Part shown: piece after piece, positions 34,218 to 42,185 of the stretch
How positions within the stretch are numbered: position 1 is the stretch's first letter
How the letters are laid out: each line of letters starts with the position of its first letter
Assembly (NCBI RefSeq): GCF_024397975.1
Contig: NZ_CP073745.1
Span: 124,001 to 188,000, forward strand
Direction of reading: 5' to 3'
Length of the DNA stretch: 64,000 nucleotides
Origin: Bacterioplanoides sp. SCSIO 12839
GTDB lineage: Bacteria; Pseudomonadota; Gammaproteobacteria; Pseudomonadales; Oceanobacteraceae
Notes under the pieces: model-generated
Told to the model about the DNA's origin: nothing
Database searches by the model: none
Seen by the model: the letters and a program-made list of their open reading frames with translations, nothing else
Translations under genes and position numbers: made by a program

Positions 34218-35213
34218 TTAACCGTCGAGGGCTGACTTTAATGGTTCGTGCTGTTCAGCCTCCAGGCGAGGGCCAAACTGACTAACGACTTTGGAAGATG
34301 CGGCACTGGCTAAACGACCAGCAGCGGCAAAATCGTGACCGTGGGTGATGGCATATAAGAAGGCTCCGGCAAACATGTCGCCAGCACCGTTAGAGTCGAC
34401 GGCGGTGGTTGGGTTCGGAATGATCGGGTGCATCAACTCACCATCAAAGGCCAGTGCGCCTTTGGAACCCAGAGTAATGGCGAAGGTTTTGGCAACACTT
34501 TTCATGGCTTCAACGGCATCATCCAGGTTGTCGGTATCGGCAAATAACATGGCTTCCTGTTCGTTGCAGAACAGCAGATCAACGCCGTCACCGATGATTT
34601 CTTTTAAGCCGTCTTTAAAGAACTGAACCATGGCCGGGTCGGAGAAGGTGATGGCGGTTTTCACACCGTGTTTCTTTGCCAGCTCCATCACCTGAATGGC
34701 AGCTGCGCGTGAAGTGTCGGACGTGACCAGGTAACCTTCGATATACACGTAGTCTGAATTTTTTAACGCCTCTTCGTTGATGTGTTTGGCGTGTAATTCG
34801 CTGGTGATACCCAGGTAAGTGTTCATGGTGCGCTCGGCATCCGGTGTGACCATCACCAGGCATTTACCAGTAACGCCTGAGTCACGATCACCGTCCATAT
34901 TGGTATCAACGCCGGCGGCTTGCAGGTCTTGTACGTAAAAATCACCGGCTTCGTCATTGGCGACGTTGCAGGTGTAAAAGGTTTTGGCGCCAAAATAGCT
35001 GGCGCCAATAATGGAGTTCGCCGCACTGCCACCGCAAGCGCGTTTTTTCAGACCATAGTCCGTGCTTAACGTATCGAGCATAGTATGCAGCTGATCTTCT
35101 TCGATTAAGGTCATCATGCCTTTTTCAATGCCAGCCTTGGTGAAGAACTCGTCCTGTACTTCGAACTCTTTATCAACCAGCGCGTTGCCGATGCCATAAA
35201 TGTGATACGTCAT
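34218..35213 (-). CDS. Adenosine kinase (PfkB family)
   Basis: 331 residues, PfkB/ribokinase family. It resembles bacterial adenosine kinases, which recycle adenosine to AMP with ATP. The start is YHIYGIGNALVDKEFEV, the substrate loop is GGSAANSIIGASYFG, and the ATP site/anion hole is DSNGAGDMFAGAFLYA with the catalytic Asp in GAGD. Sugar-kinase annotation would also be possible, but the YGIGNALVD start and length fit adenosine kinase. It is divergent from the K+ channel gene. Confidence 0.87.
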   Translation of the reverse strand: MTYHIYGIGNALVDKEFEVQDEFFTKAGIEKGMMTLIEEDQLHTMLDTLSTDYGLKKRACGGSAANSIIGASYFGAKTFYTCNVANDEAGDFYVQDLQAAGVDTNMDGDRDSGVTGKCLVMVTPDAERTMNTYLGITSELHAKHINEEALKNSDYVYIEGYLVTSDTSRAAAIQVMELAKKHGVKTAITFSDPAMVQFFKDGLKEIIGDGVDLLFCNEQEAMLFADTDNLDDAVEAMKSVAKTFAITLGSKGALAFDGELMHPIIPNPTTAVDSNGAGDMFAGAFLYAITHGHDFAAAGRLASAASSKVVSQFGPRLEAEQHEPLKSALDG

Positions 35214-35238
35214 ATATTGTCTCTGTTTATTGTCGGTG

Positions 35239-35261
35239 GATATCGGAAATCAGCCGATATC
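35239..35261. promoter_or_regulatory. Inverted repeat between adenosine kinase and K+ channel genes
   Basis: GATATCGG (35239-35246) and CCGATATC (35254-35261) form a perfect 8-bp inverted repeat with a 7-base spacer, about 25 bp before the kinase start codon. It could be an operator or a leader hairpin. Confidence 0.4.
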
Positions 35262-35341
35262 AGGAATAAGTTGATGGCAGTGTATCGCTCCCTTGCATCA
35301 GATCAAGTCTGACGGATGACGCGTTGCTTCAGGCTGTTATT

Positions 35342-36478
35342 ATGACGGCTATGAACAAGGTAACCCGTTTTATTCGTCAGCATCAGCGTGTCCGTCATGC
35401 GGTGTATCAGACCGATGCCAATATCCGCCGTGCAGTGTTACGCACGGCGGCTATTTTGTTGTCGTTTGTCAGCTTGCATATTGCCGCCATGGTTTCGATT
35501 GAAGGCATGTCGGTCTGGACGGCAATCTGGTTGACACTCACCACCATTACCACAGTTGGTTATGGTGACGTGTCGGCATCGACGCCGGTAGGGCAGCTGG
35601 CAACGGTAGTGCTGATGTATGTTTGTGGTATTACGTTAATGACGTTTCTGATCAGTGACTATGTGGATTTCCGCATCGCGCGACGGGAGCGAATCCGAAC
35701 CGGACACTGGGACTGGAATATGGCCGATCACATCCTGATTATTAATTCGCCGAAGTACAATCACGAAGCTTACTTTGTACGCCTGATCAGCCAGATCCGT
35801 GAGAGTGGTGAATATCCGGAAACTCCCATCTTGTTGTTGAATGAAGCCTTTACCGACGGCTTACCAGATTGCCTGCGTCAGCTGGGTGTTGTGCATGTCA
35901 GCGGTTCAGCCAGTCGCCCGGAAGACCTTAAACGTGCCGGCGCTGAGCGTGCTCGCCACATCGTGGTGCTGGCCCGGGATGAATATTCCACTGACAGTGA
36001 CAGTTTCACCTTTGATGTGGCGCATCGCCTGTACTCGTTGCACATCAGCAATAAAGTCATGGTCGAATGTGTGGATGATGCGAATCGTGGGCGGCTCAGG
36101 GAATTGGATATTCCGGTGATTCTGCGTCCGATTCGTTCATACCCCGAGATCATCGTACGCGCCATGGTAGCGCCTGGATCTGAGCAGGTGATTGAGGATA
36201 TGTTTACCCATGCTGATGACCACACAGTGCGATTTCCGGTCTGGCTCGAAGGGGAGCGCTGGGCAGATGTTGTTAATGCAGTGGTGCAGGCCAACCTTGG
36301 TACACCGCTGGCGTATGTAACCAAAGAAGGTTCGGTGATCAAACATCCGGATGGCGATCACCATGTTCACGCCCAGTCTCTGATTTTACTGGTGCATACC
36401 GAGCGGCCAGTGTGTGTTCGTGATATTCAGCGCGCGATAGAAGTGCACTTTAATAAGCGTATGGAAAATCTGATCTGA
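35342..36478 (+). CDS. Potassium channel protein with RCK-like domain
   Basis: 378 residues. Two membrane helices (about 35-52 and 86-106) flank the pore loop with the selectivity filter TTVGYGD (residues 70-76). The cytoplasmic part has a Rossmann-like RCK/TrkA-N domain (HILIINSPKYNHEAYFVRL, ILLLNEAFTDGLPDCLRQLG, GAERARHIVVLARDEYSTDS) and a C-terminal RCK-C-like region. It likely is a homotetrameric K+ channel gated by a ligand. A TTG at 35324 would add six residues; ATG 35342 is chosen. The first RCK motif lacks the typical GxGxxG glycines (it reads NSPKYN), so nucleotide binding is uncertain. Confidence 0.85.
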   Translation: MTAMNKVTRFIRQHQRVRHAVYQTDANIRRAVLRTAAILLSFVSLHIAAMVSIEGMSVWTAIWLTLTTITTVGYGDVSASTPVGQLATVVLMYVCGITLMTFLISDYVDFRIARRERIRTGHWDWNMADHILIINSPKYNHEAYFVRLISQIRESGEYPETPILLLNEAFTDGLPDCLRQLGVVHVSGSASRPEDLKRAGAERARHIVVLARDEYSTDSDSFTFDVAHRLYSLHISNKVMVECVDDANRGRLRELDIPVILRPIRSYPEIIVRAMVAPGSEQVIEDMFTHADDHTVRFPVWLEGERWADVVNAVVQANLGTPLAYVTKEGSVIKHPDGDHHVHAQSLILLVHTERPVCVRDIQRAIEVHFNKRMENLI

Positions 36479-36551
36479 ACTTTTTCGGTTTGCTGGCATC
36501 CTATAGAGCGGATTGCTGTCTTTACTCTTTCGTTTGGTGATGACAGACTTT

Positions 36552-36564
36552 GTAATCTTATAAC
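36552..36564 (+). promoter_or_regulatory. Possible -10 / Zur-like site before the metal receptor operon
   Basis: GTAATCTTATAAC lies about 20 bp before the DUF2946-like gene. TATAAC fits a -10 and the AT-rich partial dyad recalls a Zur box, but the match is imperfect and not decisive. Confidence 0.25.
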
Positions 36565-36582
36565 GTCTCTTTTGGTTGGCTT

Positions 36583-36894
36583 ATGCCGTTTCGTCGTCAT
36601 ACATCGTTGTTAGCGATCGTATTCAGTGTCCTGATGGTGCTGGTTGCGAGTATGCAAACACTGCATGAGCAGCTTGCTCATGACGGCATGACGACGCACT
36701 GTGAATATTGTTTGCAGGCGTTAGATCCATCCGGTGTTATTCCTCCGCTATTAATTGCGTTGCCAGCCCTGGTGCTGGACCTCTCTCCTCAACTGTTGCT
36801 GGCGTTTGTTGCGCCACGTCGTATCAATGTCGGTGCTCCGGCTCGTGCTCCTCCAATGGTCACTGTTTCTCAGTCACCTTTATTAACACTATAA
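36583..36894 (+). CDS. DUF2946-like small membrane protein
   Basis: 103 residues. It has an N-terminal membrane segment (LLAIVFSVLMVLVASMQTLH) and a Cys pair (THCEYCLQ, Cys40 and Cys43) with several His, then a second hydrophobic stretch (PPLLIALPALVLDLSPQLLL). DUF2946-like proteins often stand next to metal-uptake TonB receptors, and the next gene is one, 36 bp after the stop. A role in handling zinc or copper is inference. Start ATG 36583. Confidence 0.72.
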   Translation: MPFRRHTSLLAIVFSVLMVLVASMQTLHEQLAHDGMTTHCEYCLQALDPSGVIPPLLIALPALVLDLSPQLLLAFVAPRRINVGAPARAPPMVTVSQSPLLTL

Positions 36895-36930
36895 AACCAA
36901 ATTTTTATCTGTATTTTGGAGAAGTACCTC

Positions 36931-39135
36931 ATGCGTAAGCACCTGTTGGCGTTGGCCGTTGCCAGTGCGTCTTTTACCCCTGTTCATGCTCAGGAAAATG
37001 TTGAGCTGGATAAGGTTCGTGTTACGGCAACACCAACCAATCAATCGCAGTCTGAAATTGCTCAGCCAAGCATTGTGTTAACCGGTGAAGAGCTGGATCG
37101 TCATCGTGCTCAATCATTGGGTGAAACTCTGGCGCAGCAGCCAGGTGTTCACAATGCCAGTTTTGGTACGGAGGTGGGTCGTCCGGTGATTCGTGGTCTG
37201 GGCGGAGCTCGAGTGAAAGTGCTGCAGTCAGGCTTAGAGGCCATTGATGCGTCATCAGTCAGCCCGGATCACGCTGTTGCTGTACATACCCATGGTGCCA
37301 AGCAGGTGGAAGTATTGCGTGGCCCGGCCTCACTGCTCTATGGCAATGGTGCTTTTGGTGGTGTGGTGAATGTGGTGGATGATCGTGTACCTCACGCCGA
37401 TGATCACGAAGGTATTGAAACCAATGTGCGCTTGGGTGTTAACAGCGTTAACGACGGCAAAGAAATTGCGCTGAGCCATGAAGGTAAAAAAGACCAGTGG
37501 CATTGGCACCTGGATGCAGCACAAACCAGCTCGGACGATTACCGTATCCCATCTGATGCCGGAGAGATTCACCGCGAAGAGGATGGTGAAATCGAGCGTC
37601 ACGATGCCGAAGGCAAGCGTCAGGACAATAGTGATGTTGAGCATAATCGTCAGTTCGCCTTGGGTGGCAGTTACGAGTTAGCCGACGGTGGTCATGTGGG
37701 TATTGCTGTGAGCCGTCTGGATGCCGAATTTGGTTTGCCAGGTCATGGTCATGAAGACGAGCATGAAGAAGAAGGCGAAGAACACGAAGAAGAGGGTGAA
37801 GAGCACCACGAAGAGGAAGAAGGCCCGGCTCGGGTTGAATTAGAAAGTACCCGTATTGATCTGGATGGTTTGTTTAAAGCGCCGTTTGCGGGAGCAGAGT
37901 CGCTCAGTATTAAGCTGGCACTGACGGATTATGAACACACCGAAGGGCATGAAGAAGCTCATGGTGAAGAAGAGCACGACGAGGAAGAAGAACATGAAGA
38001 GGGTGAGGAGCATGAAGACGAACATGAACACGGCCCAACCACGTTCAAAAACAAAGCTCAGGAATTGCGTGCAGAATTAGTGCTGGAGGAAATGCTGGGT
38101 GTGACACATGTGTTAGGCAGTCAGATCGCAGCTAAAGAATTTTCGGCCATTGGTGGTGAGGCTCTGGTGCCGGAAACTGATACTCAGGAGCTGGCTGTAT
38201 TCTGGTTAGGTGAGAAGCAGTGGCAAGACCTGACCTTAGAGGTGGGTGCGCGTCTCGATAGTGTTTCACACAAACCATCGAATCCGGGTGAATTGGATGC
38301 AGCCTGTGGTTTTGTTGCTGCGGATGTCGATGATAAAGATTTCACCAATCACAGTGTGTCGGTTGGCCTGATTCAGGAATTATCAGAAGGCTGGCAGGTT
38401 GCCGGCTCATTGACCAGTGCGCAGCGTGCTCCGGCGGTTGAAGAACTGTTTTCTTGTGGTGCTCATGAATCCACCCTGAGCTATGACATTGGTAATCCGG
38501 ATCTGGATGAAGAGCAGGCGTTAAATGTCGACCTGGCGTTGCGTAAAAACAGCGGCGCGCTGACAGGCTCTCTGAGTGTATACCGCAATCAGATTGATGA
38601 TTTTATTTTCCAGAATGCGGTTGTCGCGGAGGGGGATTTGCTTGAAGTTGAGGGGCTGCAGGCTTATCGCTTTGAACAGGATGAGGCAACGTTGACGGGT
38701 GCTGAATTGCAGCTGGCTTATCAGTTGGCTGATTTCTGGGAAGTCACAGCAATGGCCGATGGCGTGCGTGGCAAGCTCGATAATGGTGATTATTTACCAC
38801 GTATGCCGTCCGATCGTGTCGGTTTTGGGGTGAATTTCGAATCAACCAGCTGGACCGCTTATGCGCAGCATACCTTTGTTGCTAAACAGGATCGCACGGC
38901 TACCTTTGGTGTCTCGGATGGCGGTGATGAAATCGAAGAAATCGAAACCGATAGCTATCAGCAGTTAACCGCGGGTGTGGGATATCTTATCAGTACAGAA
39001 GGTGCTGAATATCGTATTGATCTGCAGGGCAACAACCTGCTGAATGAAGATATTCGTTACCATACGTCCTTCGTGAAAAACCAGGTGGCGCAACCTGGGC
39101 GCGGCTTTAAGCTGTCATTGAATGCACGTTTCTGA
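36931..39135 (+). CDS. TonB-dependent outer membrane receptor, ZnuD-like with His/Glu-rich loops
   Basis: 734 residues. After a signal peptide (to about residue 21, PVHA), the plug domain has ELDKVRVTAT (TonB-box-like), RPVIRGLGGARVKVLQSGLE and VEVLRGPASLLYGNGAFGGV. The barrel carries two extracellular loops packed with His and acidic residues (about residues 271-301 and 335-370), and ends in LNARF. His/Glu-rich loops mark zinc receptors such as ZnuD, so zinc (or another divalent metal) uptake is likely. ATG 36931 follows GGAG; the in-frame TTG at 36916 is upstream of that site. It follows a DUF2946-like gene and ends at a strong terminator. Confidence 0.9.
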   Translation: MRKHLLALAVASASFTPVHAQENVELDKVRVTATPTNQSQSEIAQPSIVLTGEELDRHRAQSLGETLAQQPGVHNASFGTEVGRPVIRGLGGARVKVLQSGLEAIDASSVSPDHAVAVHTHGAKQVEVLRGPASLLYGNGAFGGVVNVVDDRVPHADDHEGIETNVRLGVNSVNDGKEIALSHEGKKDQWHWHLDAAQTSSDDYRIPSDAGEIHREEDGEIERHDAEGKRQDNSDVEHNRQFALGGSYELADGGHVGIAVSRLDAEFGLPGHGHEDEHEEEGEEHEEEGEEHHEEEEGPARVELESTRIDLDGLFKAPFAGAESLSIKLALTDYEHTEGHEEAHGEEEHDEEEEHEEGEEHEDEHEHGPTTFKNKAQELRAELVLEEMLGVTHVLGSQIAAKEFSAIGGEALVPETDTQELAVFWLGEKQWQDLTLEVGARLDSVSHKPSNPGELDAACGFVAADVDDKDFTNHSVSVGLIQELSEGWQVAGSLTSAQRAPAVEELFSCGAHESTLSYDIGNPDLDEEQALNVDLALRKNSGALTGSLSVYRNQIDDFIFQNAVVAEGDLLEVEGLQAYRFEQDEATLTGAELQLAYQLADFWEVTAMADGVRGKLDNGDYLPRMPSDRVGFGVNFESTSWTAYAQHTFVAKQDRTATFGVSDGGDEIEEIETDSYQQLTAGVGYLISTEGAEYRIDLQGNNLLNEDIRYHTSFVKNQVAQPGRGFKLSLNARF

Positions 39136-39171
39136 TATCGCTTTTCGAATGCTTTAAAGCGAATATGAGTG

Positions 39172-39202
39172 AGGCCACGCAGCGAACTGCGTGGCCTTTT
39201 TT
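39172..39202 (+). terminator. Rho-independent terminator after the TonB receptor
   Basis: AGGCCACGCAG (39172-39182) and CTGCGTGGCCT (39187-39197) form an 11-bp stem with a CGAA loop, followed by T-run to 39202. Confidence 0.95.
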
Positions 39203-39276
39203 ATGTCTTTGAAATGGCTATTCGTTGTAAACCACTCTGACTTTTCTGGTTGTCTGCTTTCGTCGAGCATGGCTTC

Positions 39277-39318
39277 TGATATAGTTTGTCGATGACAATT
39301 ATTGTTTGTTGATAACAA
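39277..39318 (+). promoter_or_regulatory. birA promoter (extended -10) and two 13-bp palindromes
   Basis: TGATATAGT (39277-39285; TATAGT -10 with the TGn extension, at 39277-39278) is followed by two 13-bp perfect palindromes, TTGTCGATGACAA (39286-39298) and TTGTTGATAACAA (39306-39318), 20 bp apart centre to centre. They lie just before the ribosome-binding site of birA and look like an operator. They are not the classical BirA box TTGTAAACC-N16-GGTTTACAA, though they share the TTGT...ACAA ends. Confidence 0.5.
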
Positions 39319-39337
39319 CAAAGATCGGGAGGCTGAC

Positions 39338-40294
39338 ATGCTGAATAAATTATTAGGCTTATTGTCCGATGGGCAGTTCCACTCTGGTGAAGAGTTGGGA
39401 GAGTCCTTGGGTGTCAGTCGTGCCGCCGTCTGGAAGCAGCTCAAGAAGCTTGATGACCTCGATATTCCTTATTCTTCGGTGAAGGGCAAGGGCTACCGGT
39501 TGCATGACGAAATTGAACTGTTGGATGGCGAGCGTATTCAGTCAGGTATCAGTCAGCGCCTGGATTGTCTGGAGGTACTGCTGGATGTTGATTCCACTAA
39601 CTCGTATCTGTTTCAGAAAGCCTCAGACCATATGGGCAAACGTTATGCTGTGATGGCGGAGAAACAGGCTGCTGGTCGTGGTCGCCGTGGTCGTCAGTGG
39701 GTCAGTCCGTTTGGCAAAAATATCTATCTCTCTCTGTTGGTGTCATTCAGTGGTGGTGTTGCAGCACTCGAAGGTTTGAGTCTGGTGACGGCGATTGCGG
39801 TTGAAAGGGCATTGCTGAAGTTGGGTATTAAAGATGTTGGCCTTAAATGGCCGAATGATATTTATGCCGATGGTAAAAAGCTGGCGGGCATTCTGCTGGA
39901 GGTCACCGGAGAATATAACAGCCACTGCCAGGTGGTGATTGGTATTGGTCTGAACTTGTCACTGAGTGATAAAGACGCCGAAGACATCGGCCAGCCCTGG
40001 ACGGCATTAAAAAATATCCGCCCGGACTTATCCCGCAATGATGTTGCAACCGTGCTGTTGAATGAGCTGCTGTTGGCGGTGGATGAGTTCCAGAAGCAGG
40101 GGTTTGCGGTGTTTCAGGAGTATTGGTCGCAGCGAGACATTTATCACAATCAGGAGGTTGTGATCCTTAGTCCGGGTAATGATAAGCGTGGCATTGTGAA
40201 AGGCGTCAACCGCAAAGGCGAGTTGTTGTTGCATACTGATAAGGGTATGGAGGTTATTGTGGCCGGAGAGATCAGTGTCCGACCTGTTTCTTGA
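39338..40294 (+). CDS. birA: Biotin-[acetyl-CoA carboxylase] ligase / biotin operon repressor
   Basis: 318 residues. The N-terminal winged helix (residues 1-60, GEELGESLGVSRAAVWKQLK) shows it is the bifunctional repressor-ligase. The biotin/ATP site is GRGRRGRQW (residues 113-121), followed by KWPNDIY (170-176) and the DGKKLAGILLE catalytic stretch. It attaches biotin to AccB. ATG 39338 follows a GGGAGG site (39328-39333); the reading frame extends to a TTG at 39302, which would be inside the operator-like repeats. It overlaps coaX by 20 bp. Confidence 0.95.
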   Translation: MLNKLLGLLSDGQFHSGEELGESLGVSRAAVWKQLKKLDDLDIPYSSVKGKGYRLHDEIELLDGERIQSGISQRLDCLEVLLDVDSTNSYLFQKASDHMGKRYAVMAEKQAAGRGRRGRQWVSPFGKNIYLSLLVSFSGGVAALEGLSLVTAIAVERALLKLGIKDVGLKWPNDIYADGKKLAGILLEVTGEYNSHCQVVIGIGLNLSLSDKDAEDIGQPWTALKNIRPDLSRNDVATVLLNELLLAVDEFQKQGFAVFQEYWSQRDIYHNQEVVILSPGNDKRGIVKGVNRKGELLLHTDKGMEVIVAGEISVRPVS

Positions 40295-41018
40295 TATTGG
40301 CAATACCCGTATCAAGTGGGGTTACCGCTCTGCTACCGATGCGGCTCACTGGACTACCGGCGCTTGCCAGGATTCGGATTTTTTTGCGCTCAGCTGGCCG
40401 TTTGATATCACGCGTCTGGTTGTGTCTTGTGTGCGGGATAAGCCTCAGCTGCATCAGCAATTGCAGCAGGTGTTTGCTGATAAACTGGTTTGGCTGAGTG
40501 AGCCGTTGGCAAGCTTTCCACTGTTTGTTCATTGTTACGCGGATCACCGCCGGTTGGGGGTGGACCGTTGGCTGGCAATGTTGGGTGCCCGTCAGCTGCA
40601 TGATGGTGATGTGTTAGTCGTGGATGCCGGTACGGCGCTGACGCTTGATTTGCTGACTAAAGACAATCACCATCAGGGCGGCTGGATTGTTCCTGGATTG
40701 CAGCTGGCCCAGCTGGCGTTGTTTCAGCATACGCAGCGGGTTAATCCCTTTGCTGATGAGAGAGGTGCAGCTCATGCCGGGCCTGGGCAAGATACTCTGG
40801 GGTGTGTCAGTTCGGGTGTGCAGCGCCAATTACTGGCACTGGTGTTGTCTGTGATGACTGATTTTCCAGGCTGCGGTGTTTGGGTTTGTGGTGGTGACGG
40901 CTTATGGCTATCGCAGGCATTACAATCTGATGGCGGTGTGGATGTGGATATAACGCATTCACCGGAATTAATTTTTGAAGGTATGGAATCCTTATGCGCT
41001 GGATCTTTTTTGCCCTAG
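40275..41018 (+). CDS. coaX: Type III pantothenate kinase
   Basis: 247 residues, ASKHA fold. CoaX phosphorylates pantothenate, the first step of coenzyme A synthesis. Phosphate 1 motif DLFLDIGNTRIKWG, Asp in VGxDRWLAMLGAR-type DRRLGVDRWLAMLG and phosphate 2 motif VVDAGTALTLDLL are seen, then GGWIVPGLQL. GTG 40275 with GGAGAG upstream (40265-40270) is the start; it lies within the end of birA. CoaX-encoding organisms lack CoaA, so there is no coaA expected next to birA. Confidence 0.93.
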   Translation: MSDLFLDIGNTRIKWGYRSATDAAHWTTGACQDSDFFALSWPFDITRLVVSCVRDKPQLHQQLQQVFADKLVWLSEPLASFPLFVHCYADHRRLGVDRWLAMLGARQLHDGDVLVVDAGTALTLDLLTKDNHHQGGWIVPGLQLAQLALFQHTQRVNPFADERGAAHAGPGQDTLGCVSSGVQRQLLALVLSVMTDFPGCGVWVCGGDGLWLSQALQSDGGVDVDITHSPELIFEGMESLCAGSFLP

Positions 41019-41659
41019 TGTTTGCCAATTTGCTGCTCTTTGCCGTGTTTTGGCAGCAGCAGGGAAATGACACGCGTCCTATTCCGCAAACCGTTCAGGT
41101 GGTTGATAGTAACAAGCAGCTTGAGTTGGTATCTGAGCTGAAATCGCCGTTGGTTGCTGTTGTTGAGCGCCCGGAAGACTCTGAAGTGCGCCAGGCGCGT
41201 TGTTATGTTGCCGGGCCGTATTCGGATGAATTGGATGCCAGGCATTTGCTGGCTCGTGCTCAGGCGTTGGCGCTGGCCGGAAAAATTAATTCGGTGGATA
41301 TCTCGACTGATGAACCCTCGGAATATTGGGTGCATGTACCACCCAGAGCCACTCGCGCAGCAGCATTAAAGACATTGCGTGAATTGCAGCAGCGCAAGGT
41401 AGATTCTTACATCATTACTCAGGGGGATCTGGCAGAAGGCGTTTCACTGGGTCTGTTCCGTAATCAGAAGTCGGCGCAGAGTGTGCAAAAGAAAGTTGAA
41501 CGCTTTGATATTCCAGTAGAAATTCGTGTCATTACCAAGTCGGTGCGTGAGTATTGGGTTGAAATTGATCAGGTTGCACAGCTGAATGAAAAGATGCGCG
41601 AACGAATTCAGGCGGGTGACAGTAATATCGACTGGCAGCTGGTGGCTTGTTCCGAATAA
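40994..41659 (+). CDS. SPOR-domain membrane protein
   Basis: 221 residues. One N-terminal membrane helix (residues 4-21, IFFALVFANLLLFAVFW) is followed by a linker and a SPOR-like region (RCYVAGPYSDELDARHLLAR, then SEYWVHVPPRATRAAALKTL, then a second related part VSLGLFRNQKSAQSVQKKVE). SPOR domains bind denuded glycan strands of septal peptidoglycan. It overlaps coaX by 25 bp and is the third gene of birA-coaX-SPOR. The order before tRNA-Tyr is the same as in Pseudomonas. Confidence 0.85.
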   Translation: MRWIFFALVFANLLLFAVFWQQQGNDTRPIPQTVQVVDSNKQLELVSELKSPLVAVVERPEDSEVRQARCYVAGPYSDELDARHLLARAQALALAGKINSVDISTDEPSEYWVHVPPRATRAAALKTLRELQQRKVDSYIITQGDLAEGVSLGLFRNQKSAQSVQKKVERFDIPVEIRVITKSVREYWVEIDQVAQLNEKMRERIQAGDSNIDWQLVACSE

Positions 41660-41718
41660 TGTTTGCGGCACTCATTGCAGTGTCTGCGATAAGTTTATAA
41701 AAAATAAGAAAAAAGTTG

Positions 41719-41747
41719 TTGACAGGTAGGGCACTGCTCAATATAGT
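41719..41747 (+). promoter_or_regulatory. Promoter of the tRNA-Tyr/Gly/Thr-tuf operon
   Basis: TTGACA (41719-41724) and TATAGT (41742-41747) with a 17-bp spacer give a consensus-like sigma-70 promoter; transcription would start near 41754, just before tRNA-Tyr at 41760. Confidence 0.92.
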
Positions 41748-41759
41748 ACGCGCCACTTC

Positions 41760-41843
41760 GGTGGGGTTCCCGAGCGGCCAAAGGGATCAGACTGTAAATC
41801 TGACGCGAAAGCTTCGCTGGTTCGAATCCAGCCCCCACCACCA
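41760..41843 (+). tRNA. tRNA-Tyr (GTA)
   Basis: The acceptor arm GGTGGGG pairs with CCCCACC (41833-41839); discriminator A and encoded CCA end at 41843. The anticodon loop ACTGTAAAT gives anticodon GTA. It has the long variable arm of class II tRNA-Tyr. Confidence 0.97.
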
Positions 41844-41919
41844 CTATTTTTGATAGCTGTCGGATACGGCTATTGGAGCAAGCAGGTAGGCTTGGTCGTT
41901 TGAACCTACTTGTAAGGTC

Positions 41920-41993
41920 GCGGGTATAGTTCAATGGTAGAACCTTAGCCTTCCAAGCTAATGATGCGGGTTCGATTCCCGCTACCCGCTCCA
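41920..41993 (+). tRNA. tRNA-Gly (TCC)
   Basis: GCGGGTA (41920-41926) pairs with TACCCGC (41983-41989), discriminator T, encoded CCA. The anticodon arm TTAGC-CTTCCAA-GCTAA gives anticodon TCC. Confidence 0.97.
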
Positions 41994-41997
41994 GTTT

Positions 41998-42073
<76 letters not shown>

Positions 42074-42091
42074 TTATTTAGAATTCAGAAA

Positions 42092-42115
42092 GGTAGGCCA
42101 TTGGTCTGCCTTTTT
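42092..42115 (+). terminator. Terminator-like hairpin between tRNA-Thr and tuf
   Basis: GGTAGGCC and GGTCTGCC pair with two wobble pairs around ATT (42092-42110), followed by five T. It may reduce read-through from the tRNA operon into tuf or act in processing. Confidence 0.72.
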
Positions 42116-42185
42116 GTGTATGTGATTTTGAAAAGTGTTTTCGGTATCGAAAACTGTTAAACCTCAACTTAAAGAGAATTGAGTC

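Noticed and set aside
36552-36564. Confident Zur box before the metal receptor pair
   Set aside because: Only a partial dyad; kept as a low-confidence site because TATAAC also fits an ordinary -10.
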